This document shows, in pieces, positions 48,513 to 56,618 of a stretch of DNA of 64,000 nucleotides. The notes beneath the pieces are model-generated. The model saw only the letters and a program-made list of their open reading frames with translations, searched no databases and was not told where the DNA came from. Numbering within the stretch: position 1 is the first letter of the stretch; each line of letters starts with the position of its first letter. A program made the position numbers and the translations under genes. Source of the stretch: Lacticaseibacillus porcinae (GTDB lineage Bacteria > Bacillota > Bacilli > Lactobacillales > Lactobacillaceae); the NCBI RefSeq assembly GCF_003946305.1, contig NZ_RHNS01000003.1, positions 1 to 64,000 of the forward strand. Reading direction: 5' to 3'.

Positions 48513-49442
48513 TTATAGCACGGCTGCTAAGTTTTCTTTCAACACTTGTGCTGAGTCTGCTAAACGCTTTTGATCATCAGGGTTCAAATCAAGTTGCAAA
48601 ATTCTTGCTAACCCATCGCCACCTAAAATCACCGGGACGCCGATCGATACGCCAGATAATCCATATTCCCCATCTAAGTGCACTGACATCGCAAAGGCTG
48701 CTCGTTCATCATTGAGGATCGCTGCAGTGAGGCGCGTCAACGATGCGGCAATGCCATAAAAAGTGGCGCCTTTTTTCTCAATGATCGAGTAAGCCGCAGT
48801 TTTAACGCGTTCACCGATGGCTTCACGATCTTTAGCAGCGCGTTGACCAGTAACAAATTGTTTGATTGGCTGCCCACCGATGGTCGTGTAATCCCACACT
48901 GGAAATTCGGAATCACCATGTTCACCCATGATATACCCATGCACTGAGCGCGCATCAACGTTATAACGGCGACTGATTTCTGAACGCAACCGCGCAGAAT
49001 CCAAAGCAGTCCCAGAGCCTAACACATGATTCTTCGGCAACCCAGTGAGCTGCAGCACCAACTCAGTCAGTACATCTACAGGGTTTGAAGCCACTAAAAT
49101 GATGCCGTCAAAATGATTGGCCATGATTTGGGTGGTGATCGATTTAATGATGCTGGCATTTTTTTGGAGCAGTTGTAGCCGGGTTTCACCAGGCTTTTGT
49201 GCCACCCCTGCTGTGATCACGATCAGATCTGCATATTGGGCATCAGCATACGTGGCAGCATAAATATTTTTTTGCCCAGTGTAAGGTAAGGCGTCGACCA
49301 GATCTTCGACATCCCCTTGTACCCGAGCGGCATTCACGTCGATTATCCCTAAACTTCCGCCGATCCCTGCAGTCAGTAAATTAAAAGCGTAACTAGAGCC
49401 GATCGCTCCGTCGCCGATCAAAAGAATGTTTGCTGTTTTCAT
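48513..49442 (-). CDS. ldh: L-lactate dehydrogenase
   Basis: Reduces pyruvate to L-lactate with NADH. The 309-residue protein has the NAD-binding LLIGDGAIGSSYAF (about residues 7-20), substrate Arg in GVAQKPGETRLQL (about 80-92), and catalytic HGDSEFPVWD (about 176-185). A cre-like site over the -10 suggests carbon control. It may be one of several ldh paralogues, as is usual in lactobacilli. Confidence 0.95.
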   Translation of the reverse strand: MKTANILLIGDGAIGSSYAFNLLTAGIGGSLGIIDVNAARVQGDVEDLVDALPYTGQKNIYAATYADAQYADLIVITAGVAQKPGETRLQLLQKNASIIKSITTQIMANHFDGIILVASNPVDVLTELVLQLTGLPKNHVLGSGTALDSARLRSEISRRYNVDARSVHGYIMGEHGDSEFPVWDYTTIGGQPIKQFVTGQRAAKDREAIGERVKTAAYSIIEKKGATFYGIAASLTRLTAAILNDERAAFAMSVHLDGEYGLSGVSIGVPVILGGDGLARILQLDLNPDDQKRLADSAQVLKENLAAVL

Positions 49443-49463
49443 GGTTGATTCCTCCTTAGCTTT

Positions 49464-49491
49464 AGTATAGCGCTTTCAGTCGTTGTATTAA
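49464..49491 (-). promoter_or_regulatory. ldh promoter with cre-like site
   Basis: On the minus strand: -35 TTAATA (49491-49486), 16-bp spacer, -10 TATACT (49469-49464). TGAAAGCGCTATA (49478-49466) resembles a CcpA cre site and overlaps the -10, which would give repression. Confidence 0.5.
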
Positions 49492-49697
49492 AGCAAATTC
49501 ATATCTGTATTATTTTTAAAAGGAAATTTACTAAGTTATCATTAGTTTAAGTGTAGTAACGGCAATTGTGTGTTATTGAGGATGCAACAAATTGTACCGA
49601 AGTTTAAACGATCCCTTGGTTTCAAATAATTAAACGATTGCTGTGCTCCCTCAGCAAAGCTGTCACCTGTCTGTGCGATATCGGAGAACGTCAAAAC

Positions 49698-49726
49698 GTG
49701 ACAGAAGTTCACAAAACGCGTACACT
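49698..49726 (+). promoter_or_regulatory. Promoter of the 49758 permease
   Basis: -35 GTGACA (49698-49703), 17-bp spacer, -10 TACACT (49721-49726), 31 bases before the start codon. The rest of the 315-bp gap to ldh shows no gene. Confidence 0.6.
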
Positions 49727-49757
49727 GAAAACATCTTTGAAAACACTGGAGCAAAAC

Positions 49758-51347
49758 ATGCATATTAAAAAAATCTCCCTGTTTCAATCGGTGATGTTGG
49801 CCTTAGGCTCATTGATTGGATCTGGCTGGCTGTTTGGCGCTTGGGAAGCCACCAAAATCGCAGGGCCTGCTGCCATCATCTCTTGGTTAGTTGGTGGCTT
49901 AGTCATCGGCATCATCGCTTACACTTACATCGAAATCGGTGCCATGTTCCCAGAAGCTGGCGGGATGAGCAAATATGCGCAATATTCTCACGGTTCCCTG
50001 TTAGGATTCATTGCAGCCTGGGCCAATTGGGTGTCATTGATCACCTTGATCCCCATTGAAGCCGTCGCCGCGGTTCAGTACATGTCCACATGGCCTTGGG
50101 CATGGGCAAAATGGACGCATCATTTAATGAATCATGGCGTAGTCACCAATGTCGGATTATTGGTCGTGTTTGGTTTTATCATCATCTTCACCTTGTTAAA
50201 TTATTGGTCAGTCAAAGTCCTGACCCATTTCACCAGTTTGATTTCGATTTTTAAAATTGGGATGCCACTGTTGACGATCATCTTGTTGACTTTGTCAGGC
50301 TTTCATCCTCAAAATTACGGGACTTCTTGGCATGAGTTCTTTCCATATGGCACTAGCGCGATTTTTAGTGCGACCAGTGCCGCTGGGATCATTTTCTCAT
50401 TTGACGCTTTTCAAACGATCATCAACATGGGCGCTGAAATCGAACATCCAGAAAAAAATATCCTCCGCGGCATCACCATTTCTTTATTGATCTCAGGCAT
50501 CTTATACGTGTTGTTGCAATCGACCTTTATCACCGCTGTGCCGACGCATATTTTACAAACATCTGGTTGGAACGGTTTGAACTTCACGTCACCATTTGCT
50601 GATTTGGCCATGTTGTTAGGGTTGAATTGGTTAAGCGTGCTCCTTTACATGGATGCTTTTGTTTCACCATTTGGTACTGGGGTTTCCTTTGCTGCCACGG
50701 CGGCACGCGCATTGTTTGCGTTAGAGTCCAATCATCATCTGCCACACTTCTTAGGGAAGCTCAATCCCAAATATCGCATTCCGCGGATGGCAATGCTGGC
50801 AGATACCGTGCTTTCGATCGTCATGGTATCAACTTTCCGGTCATGGGCAGTGCTAGCGACAGTGTTATCAACTGCCACGTTGATTGCTTATCTCACTGGT
50901 CCGGTGACTGCCGTTTCCTTACGCAAGCTAGGAGCTCATTTATACCGGCCAGTGCACTTGAAGCGTTTGCCGATCATCGCCCCGATTGCCTTTGTGTTAA
51001 CTAGCTTAGCGGTGTATTGGGCAATGTGGCCGACGACAGTGCAAGTGATCTTGATCATTTTAGTCGGCTTACCATTTTATTTTTATTATGAATGGAAAAT
51101 GGGGTTCAAAGAATTGCGTGCTGCCATTAAACCTGCACTTTGGATGTTTGGGTATTTGATTTTTATCTCGGTGATGTCTTATGCCGGTGCCCATCAATTC
51201 AACGGCGTCAACTGGATCCACTATCCTTGGGATTTCTTAGTGATCACCGTCGTCAGCTTCGGCTTTTATCAATGGGGGATCCACTCTTGGACCACCAGTG
51301 ATTTATCAGCCGCAGAAAAAGTTAATCAACGCGTTTCTCGCGACTAA
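49758..51347 (+). CDS. APC-family amino acid permease
   Basis: A 529-residue polytopic transporter with about 12 to 14 spans. The TM1 signature LALGSLIGSGWLFGAWEA (about residues 14-31) and AEIEHPEKNILRGITISLLI (about 233-252) place it in the APC superfamily. The substrate is not evident; it is not the LysP type found at 7264. ATG 49758 follows CTGGAGC; the in-frame extension upstream covers the promoter and is rejected. Confidence 0.88.
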   Translation: MHIKKISLFQSVMLALGSLIGSGWLFGAWEATKIAGPAAIISWLVGGLVIGIIAYTYIEIGAMFPEAGGMSKYAQYSHGSLLGFIAAWANWVSLITLIPIEAVAAVQYMSTWPWAWAKWTHHLMNHGVVTNVGLLVVFGFIIIFTLLNYWSVKVLTHFTSLISIFKIGMPLLTIILLTLSGFHPQNYGTSWHEFFPYGTSAIFSATSAAGIIFSFDAFQTIINMGAEIEHPEKNILRGITISLLISGILYVLLQSTFITAVPTHILQTSGWNGLNFTSPFADLAMLLGLNWLSVLLYMDAFVSPFGTGVSFAATAARALFALESNHHLPHFLGKLNPKYRIPRMAMLADTVLSIVMVSTFRSWAVLATVLSTATLIAYLTGPVTAVSLRKLGAHLYRPVHLKRLPIIAPIAFVLTSLAVYWAMWPTTVQVILIILVGLPFYFYYEWKMGFKELRAAIKPALWMFGYLIFISVMSYAGAHQFNGVNWIHYPWDFLVITVVSFGFYQWGIHSWTTSDLSAAEKVNQRVSRD

Positions 51348-51376
51348 AAAACTCGCCATTTGTTGGCGAGTTTTTT
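51346..51376. terminator. Bidirectional terminator
   Basis: AAAAAACTCGCCA and TGGCGAGTTTTTT form a short GC stem with A and T runs, serving the permease (+) and the small gene on the minus strand, whose stop codon touches it. Confidence 0.85.
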
Positions 51377-51485
51377 AGTGGTGCTTAAAGTATCGATACG
51401 CTACGATTCCTAACTCTACGACAAACGCAGCAATGAACAAGTAAAAGCCAATCACAAACGCTGCATCAGGATAACTCACTGTCAT
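51375..51485 (-). CDS. 36-residue single-span membrane protein
   Basis: Small gene with a strong ribosome binding site (AAAAAGGAGTCAGCC then ATG 51485). The product begins MTVSYPDAAFVIGFYLFIAA, continues FVVELGIVAY and ends RYFKHH: a single hydrophobic helix with a basic C-terminal tail, so the tail likely lies inside. The stop abuts the terminator. Related to small membrane proteins common in lactobacilli only in general form; function unknown. Confidence 0.65.
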   Translation of the reverse strand: MTVSYPDAAFVIGFYLFIAAFVVELGIVAYRYFKHH

Positions 51486-51547
51486 GGCTGACTCCTTTTT
51501 GTCACAGTATTCCAAATTCGCGGTTAGTTGTCAAGATAGGGATGTAT

Positions 51548-51573
51548 AAAAAGCGCCGTTTGCACGACGCTTC
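51548..51573 (-). terminator. Terminator of manA
   Basis: On the minus strand AGCGTCG and CGGCGCT pair around TGCAAA with TTTTT after. Confidence 0.7.
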
Positions 51574-51580
51574 TAGAACA

Positions 51581-52552
51581 TTAAGCTTCTTCGCCTGGTT
51601 CAGAAGTGATGATCTCCATGTCACCAGAGAATTCCCAAGCTTTGATTTGGTTCGGGATCAAGAAATGGGTGCCTTTCTTAATTGGGAAAGACTTGCCATC
51701 AGCAGTAAATTCACCATTACCTTTTAAAACCGACACCAAGGTGTAAGGGGCTTTTGGTGTTTGGTGCAGCTTGCCGTTAAGTTCAATACGTTCAACGGAG
51801 AAGAATGGTGAAATTGGCGCTTGGACATACGTGGTGATCGTGGCATCATCTTTTTGTTCCGTTTGAATATCAAGCTTTGGATCAACAGATGGTACCGTGG
51901 TGGTATCGATCGATTGTTGTAAATGCAATTCACGTTTGTTGCCTTGGGCATCAGTGCGATCATAATCGTATAAACGATAAGTGGTATCAGAAGATTGTTG
52001 GGTCTCTAACACCATGATGCCTTTATTCAAGGCGTGAATCGTGCCACTTGGCACATAAACGAAATCTCCAGTTTTAACTGGGACCTTCCGCAATAAGTGG
52101 TCCCAATCACCTGAATGGATCATGTCAGCAAGTTCTTCGCGGGTTTTGGCGTGGTGGCCATAAATTAAGTAGGAACCAGGTTCTGCGGAGATCACATACC
52201 AACATTCCGTTTTCCCAAGTTCACCTGGTGCTTCATGCGCTGCGGCATATGCATCATCTGGATGCACTTGGACAGATAATGAGGCGTTCGCATCCAAGAT
52301 CTTCGTTAACAATGGGAACACTTTAGACTTTTGGTGACCAAAGTAATCTTGATCATCAGCCCAAGCTTCAGTCAGCGTTTTGCCGGCTAAAGGACCGTTT
52401 TCGATGGTTGATGGGCCATTGGGATGTGCAGAGATTGCCCACAATTCACCGATTTTGCCATCAGGGATCTGATAGCCAAATTCAGTTTCGAGTTTGCGGC
52501 CACCCCAAATTTTTTCATGAAATACAGGTGCTAGGAATAATGGTTCAGTCAT
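51581..52552 (-). CDS. manA: Mannose-6-phosphate isomerase
   Basis: Converts mannose-6-phosphate to fructose-6-phosphate, feeding mannose into glycolysis. The 323-residue type I cupin has metal ligands in LSVQVHPDD (about residues 93-101), GKTECWYVI (about 113) and FVYVPSGTIHALNKG (about 165-179). ATG 52552 follows AGGAGGGTACA. It lies 36 bp after a serine hydrolase gene on the same strand and may be co-transcribed. Confidence 0.96.
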   Translation of the reverse strand: MTEPLFLAPVFHEKIWGGRKLETEFGYQIPDGKIGELWAISAHPNGPSTIENGPLAGKTLTEAWADDQDYFGHQKSKVFPLLTKILDANASLSVQVHPDDAYAAAHEAPGELGKTECWYVISAEPGSYLIYGHHAKTREELADMIHSGDWDHLLRKVPVKTGDFVYVPSGTIHALNKGIMVLETQQSSDTTYRLYDYDRTDAQGNKRELHLQQSIDTTTVPSVDPKLDIQTEQKDDATITTYVQAPISPFFSVERIELNGKLHQTPKAPYTLVSVLKGNGEFTADGKSFPIKKGTHFLIPNQIKAWEFSGDMEIITSEPGEEA

Positions 52553-52588
52553 TGTACCCTCCTGGAAAACATATATTCTTTACTGCTT

Positions 52589-53563
52589 TCATTTTACCAC
52601 GTCTTGGAGATATTGCGCGACGATCTCGTCTCTTCGCGCCAAAAAGTCTGCGTTGACTTGTGGGTGAACGCGATTAGACAACACGATCAATGCCTGTTGC
52701 GTTTGCGGTTGCATTAGCCAAAAGCCACCAGTATAGCCGGTGTGATACAACCAAATGCCGCCGCTGGCATCATAGCGCAAGTCCCAGCCAAGCGTTCGGC
52801 CACCAGCAAAATCTTGCGTCAACGTTGAAAACGCCGCCGCTGGAAAAGCAGTCGTTGTGCGTTGACCAAAGGCATATTGCGTGTAGGTGATCAAATCTTG
52901 TAAGGTTGCAAATAACCCTGCGGAGCCTGCATGCTCGCCTAAAATTCGGGCTTTTGGATCATGGACGATACCTTGCAACAAATGACCGTTAGCATATGTG
53001 GTTGGCACTGTGTTGCGGGGATCAGGATGAAAACTAGCACCAGTGAGTTGCAAAGGGTTCAACACACGCTGTTGGATCAAGGTTTGGATCGGCGCCTTAA
53101 ATACATTTTCCAAAGCCCAGCCAACCAGCAATAAATTAAAATCCCGATACAACACCGTTTTCGGTCCTGTTGGCTTTAAAGTGTCGATCAACGCTTGTCG
53201 CAACGCTGATGCTGAAAGCTCATCACGGTGGGGGATATAGCTTTCTAAGCCACTGGTATGTGTCAACGCCTCGCGGAAGGTGGTGTTTGGCTTAAACTCC
53301 GGCAGCCAGTCATGGATCGACTGATCGAGCTTAACCTGACTTGCTGCTAACGCCTGCAAAAAGACAGTCGTCGTCCCCAACACTTTGGTCAAACTAGCCA
53401 AATCATAAGTCATCCCTGGCCGCAGCGGCGCCGTTTGAGGTACCCACTGAGCCTCCCCGATCACTTCAGTCCAAACTTGTTGTTCATCCATGATGGCGGC
53501 AGATAACCCTGGCACCACCTGATCAGTGACTAATTGTTGCAACATGCGCTTTGTCGGCGTCAT
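52589..53563 (-). CDS. Beta-lactamase-fold serine hydrolase
   Basis: A 324-residue class C beta-lactamase/esterase-like protein. The nucleophile motif is SLTK (residues 57-60), the second motif YRDFN (about 142) replaces YxN, and HTGYTGG (about 271) is the third. No signal peptide or membrane anchor is seen, so it is probably cytoplasmic, unlike penicillin-binding proteins. Likely an esterase or peptidase of unknown substrate rather than antibiotic resistance. Confidence 0.88.
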   Translation of the reverse strand: MTPTKRMLQQLVTDQVVPGLSAAIMDEQQVWTEVIGEAQWVPQTAPLRPGMTYDLASLTKVLGTTTVFLQALAASQVKLDQSIHDWLPEFKPNTTFREALTHTSGLESYIPHRDELSASALRQALIDTLKPTGPKTVLYRDFNLLLVGWALENVFKAPIQTLIQQRVLNPLQLTGASFHPDPRNTVPTTYANGHLLQGIVHDPKARILGEHAGSAGLFATLQDLITYTQYAFGQRTTTAFPAAAFSTLTQDFAGGRTLGWDLRYDASGGIWLYHTGYTGGFWLMQPQTQQALIVLSNRVHPQVNADFLARRDEIVAQYLQDVVK

Positions 53564-53692
53564 TTTTCCACTTCCAATCTGGGTTTCATTTTACCACGGG
53601 ATAAAAATATTTGTTGGAAGGGTATCTAAGCGCGGTGTTGGCGCGTTGACAAGCAGATGACGACTTGGTAGTTTCAACTTGAGGTGTTGAAA

Positions 53693-54439
53693 ATGCATAC
53701 AGTCGCATTGTTCGGCGGACAGGATCCGCATGGGCTCACCGCCCAGTTGCCGCAACAATTATTAAATGCCATTGATGGCACCACAGAATTTATCGATTTG
53801 AATCCGCTGGTGTTGCATCCTGATCGACCAAATCAACCTAATGTCGCCTTAGACGCATTGGAACGTGAACTTGCAAAGGCCGATGTCTGGATCCTAGTTA
53901 GCCCAACCTACTATGGCACCGTGGCTGGTCCTTTGAAGCAAGCATTAGATTGTCTACGCCCGCGCATCATTCGCATGACCTCAAAAGGCGATTCCTTACC
54001 AGGCAAGTATCGCGGGAAAGTTTACTTAACCATTTCAAGTTGTTTTGCTAGCGGCTTTGACAATACTTTCACCCATCAAACCGACGCATGCTTCAAAATG
54101 TTAGACAAAGCCATGAGTACCGCCGGTTTGCGCAAAGCCGGTGAATTGGTCTTGCCAAATACTTGGGGCATGACCGCAGTGCCTGAAGCCAAGCAACATG
54201 CTGCAGAAAAACTCGCAACGACTTTACCCCGCCGTGTGCGAAAGGATGATGAAACGATGAAACGCTATGGATTATTATTTGTCATGGTTGCTGTGATGGC
54301 CTTTGCCACCATGAGTTTACAATTATTGTTACCACTATCAGGATTTTGGTGGAACTATATTAGTTTTGTGATTATTTTCTTTTGCTTATTAGCAGGAATC
54401 TTACACTACGCCACGTTTATGCGCCACAAACACCGCTGA
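53693..54439 (+). CDS. Flavodoxin-like oxidoreductase with C-terminal membrane tail
   Basis: A 248-residue protein. Residues 1-180 form an NADPH-dependent FMN reductase/flavodoxin-like fold (TVALFGGQDPHGLTAQLPQQ, VSPTYYGTVAGPLKQALDCL about 76-95, and ISSCFASGFDN). After a basic linker (RRVRKDDETMKRYG), residues 195-243 hold two membrane segments (LLFVMVAVMAFATMSLQLLL and FVIIFFCLLAGILHYATF). This combination puts the flavin domain on the inner membrane face. ATG 53693 follows GAGGTG. Confidence 0.8.
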   Translation: MHTVALFGGQDPHGLTAQLPQQLLNAIDGTTEFIDLNPLVLHPDRPNQPNVALDALERELAKADVWILVSPTYYGTVAGPLKQALDCLRPRIIRMTSKGDSLPGKYRGKVYLTISSCFASGFDNTFTHQTDACFKMLDKAMSTAGLRKAGELVLPNTWGMTAVPEAKQHAAEKLATTLPRRVRKDDETMKRYGLLFVMVAVMAFATMSLQLLLPLSGFWWNYISFVIIFFCLLAGILHYATFMRHKHR

Positions 54440-54440
54440 T

Positions 54441-54623
54441 TCAACGCTGTTTTCTGATGGCCTGAAAAACTGCGATCACGATGATGGCGACAACCACCAA
54501 GAAGATCCCCCAACCAACTAATGGAAAGTGCCGCAGGATCAACAACCACCCCAGTACGATCAAAATCCCGAGCAATAAACCTCTGGGATCATGCATTTGC
54601 CGATTTAACCAGTTATTATTCAC
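54441..54623 (-). CDS. Small two-span membrane protein
   Basis: A 60-residue protein. After a polar N-terminus (NNNWLNRQMHDPRG) there are two hydrophobic segments (LLLGILIVLGWLLIL, about 15-29, and LVGWGIFLVVVAIIVIAVF, about 34-52) and a basic end (QAIRKQR). The start is GTG 54623, 8 bases after GGAG; the longer ORF covers the ribosome binding site. Convergent with the flavodoxin gene, with 1 base between stops. Function unknown. Confidence 0.7.
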   Translation of the reverse strand: MNNNWLNRQMHDPRGLLLGILIVLGWLLILRHFPLVGWGIFLVVVAIIVIAVFQAIRKQR

Positions 54624-54700
54624 GTCAACCACTCCTTTTACTTGTAGCATACGCCAAATCCACCGTCAGTCATCCGCCTGACGATGGATTTTTTTGGAAG

Positions 54701-54732
54701 AAAAAGCCCTCAAATCTTTCGACTTGAGGGCC
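54701..54732 (-). terminator. Terminator of the ABC exporter operon
   Basis: On the minus strand GCCCTCAA and TTGAGGGC around a 10-base loop, followed by TTTTT. Confidence 0.85.
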
Positions 54733-54737
54733 AAACG

Positions 54738-56618
54738 TTAAATCGCGACATTCCCAGAGAATTGAGAATTATATAAATCAGCATAGAAGCCATTGGCTGC
54801 CATTAAGTTGTCATGGTTCCCGGTTTCGATAATGGAACCGTGATTCATCACAATGATGTTATCAGCATCACGAATCGTTGACAAACGATGGGCGACAACG
54901 AAGCTGGTGCGCCCTTTCAACAAGCGACTCATCGCATGTTGAATGTGCACTTCAGTCCGCGTATCCACAGAACTAGTGGCTTCATCCAAGATCAAAATGT
55001 CAGGATCGGCGACAAACGCCCGGGCAATGGTCAACAATTGCCGTTGCCCTTGGGAGATATTTGATGCAGATTCATCTAAGACGGTGTTGTAGCCATTAGG
55101 CAATTGGCGCACAAAGTTATCCACATGGGCTGCTTTAGAGGCTGCGAGAATTTGTTCATCCGTCGCGTCTTCATTGCCATACTTCAAATTATCCCAAATC
55201 GTCCCAGTGAACAACCAAGTATCTTGTAAGACCATCGCAAAATGACTCCGTAAGTCTTCTCGAGACATATCCCGCGTATCCACACCATCTAAGCGAATCG
55301 AACCGCCTTTGACGTCATAGAAGCGCTCCAACATGTTAATGACCGTGGTTTTACCAGCGCCAGTTGGACCGACGATGGCGATCATTTGACCAGGTTTAAC
55401 TTCCAAGTTGTAGTCAGTCATTAACAATTCGGAACCATCATAACCAAACTTCACATGATCCATCACTAACTTGTTAGGATCATTTTCAACAGCTGGCAAG
55501 CCAGAAGGGTTGTCTTCCATGTCTTTTTCATCAAGCACTTCAAAAACACGTTCTGCAGAAGCGACAGTGTTTTGAATGGTGTTGGCCAAGTTCGCTAATT
55601 GGGAAATTGGTTGAGAGAACTGCTGGGTGTATTGCAAGAAGGCTTGCACATTCCCTAAAGTGACGGTCCCATTCGTCACGCCGATACCACCGACAATGGC
55701 GACAAAAACATAACCGACGTTGTTTAAGAAATTCATCAATGGCATGATGACACCAGAAACAAATTGCGCTTTCCAAGCGGCAGAGAAGAACTTTTCGTTT
55801 TCTTCATCAAAAGCCTGCATCGCAATTTCTTCACGGTTAAAGGACTTCAACACCACTTGACCCGCGAAGTTTTCTTCAACTTGGTTGTTCAATAACCCTA
55901 AGGCCTTTTGTTGCGCCGCGAAGAAGCGTTGCGACTTTGGGGCAATGATCCCGACAACCACCAAAGATAATGGAATGGTGATCAACGCGATCAACGTCAA
56001 CTTCCATGAAATCGACAGCATCATCCACAAGGTCCCAACAAAAGTGAACAAGCTGGTGACCATTTGCGTCAATGACTGTTGCAAAGTTGAGGCGATGTTG
56101 TCCATATCGTTGATCGCCCGCGACATGATATCCCCATTGGAATGGGTATCGTAGTAGTTGATCGGGACGCGCTTCATTTTGTCTTTGAGTTCTTTACGTA
56201 AATCATAAACGGTACGTTGGGCCACTCGCGTCATGATGTATTGTTGCAAGAAGCTGAACAACGCGGAAGCTAAGTACATCAAGATAACGGTGATGACAAT
56301 GTGTTCGATTTTAGTGAAATTGATCGGAAATTCGGTCAATTTGATGCCGGCTTTTTGTTCCGCGACACCTTTCATGTAACCTTTAAAGATTTCCGTCGTG
56401 GCATTCCCTAAAATCTTTGGGGTTTGAATTTGGAACACCGTTGAGGCGATCGCAAAAATCAAGACAATGAAGATGCCCCAAATGCGACTTTTCATATAAC
56501 CGAATAAGCGCGTCACAGTGCCCCAGAAGTTTTTCGGCTTTTCAACTAAGCCAGCACGACCACCAGGACCATGGCCCATGCCGCCATTTGGTCGACTGGA
56601 TTGTGATTTTTCTGCCAT
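54738..56618 (-). CDS. Heterodimeric ABC exporter, consensus half (LmrD-like)
   Basis: A 626-residue fused TMD-NBD subunit. Six spans, then Walker A VGPTGAGKTTVI, Walker B ILILDEATSSVDT with catalytic Glu, and H-loop FVVAHRLSTIRD. Its own signature motif is altered (ISQGQRQLL instead of LSGGQ), as in heterodimers with one hydrolytic site. ATG start overlaps the stop of the partner gene at 56618. Likely multidrug or lipid-linked export; the pair resembles LmrCD. Confidence 0.92.
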   Translation of the reverse strand: MAEKSQSSRPNGGMGHGPGGRAGLVEKPKNFWGTVTRLFGYMKSRIWGIFIVLIFAIASTVFQIQTPKILGNATTEIFKGYMKGVAEQKAGIKLTEFPINFTKIEHIVITVILMYLASALFSFLQQYIMTRVAQRTVYDLRKELKDKMKRVPINYYDTHSNGDIMSRAINDMDNIASTLQQSLTQMVTSLFTFVGTLWMMLSISWKLTLIALITIPLSLVVVGIIAPKSQRFFAAQQKALGLLNNQVEENFAGQVVLKSFNREEIAMQAFDEENEKFFSAAWKAQFVSGVIMPLMNFLNNVGYVFVAIVGGIGVTNGTVTLGNVQAFLQYTQQFSQPISQLANLANTIQNTVASAERVFEVLDEKDMEDNPSGLPAVENDPNKLVMDHVKFGYDGSELLMTDYNLEVKPGQMIAIVGPTGAGKTTVINMLERFYDVKGGSIRLDGVDTRDMSREDLRSHFAMVLQDTWLFTGTIWDNLKYGNEDATDEQILAASKAAHVDNFVRQLPNGYNTVLDESASNISQGQRQLLTIARAFVADPDILILDEATSSVDTRTEVHIQHAMSRLLKGRTSFVVAHRLSTIRDADNIIVMNHGSIIETGNHDNLMAANGFYADLYNSQFSGNVAI

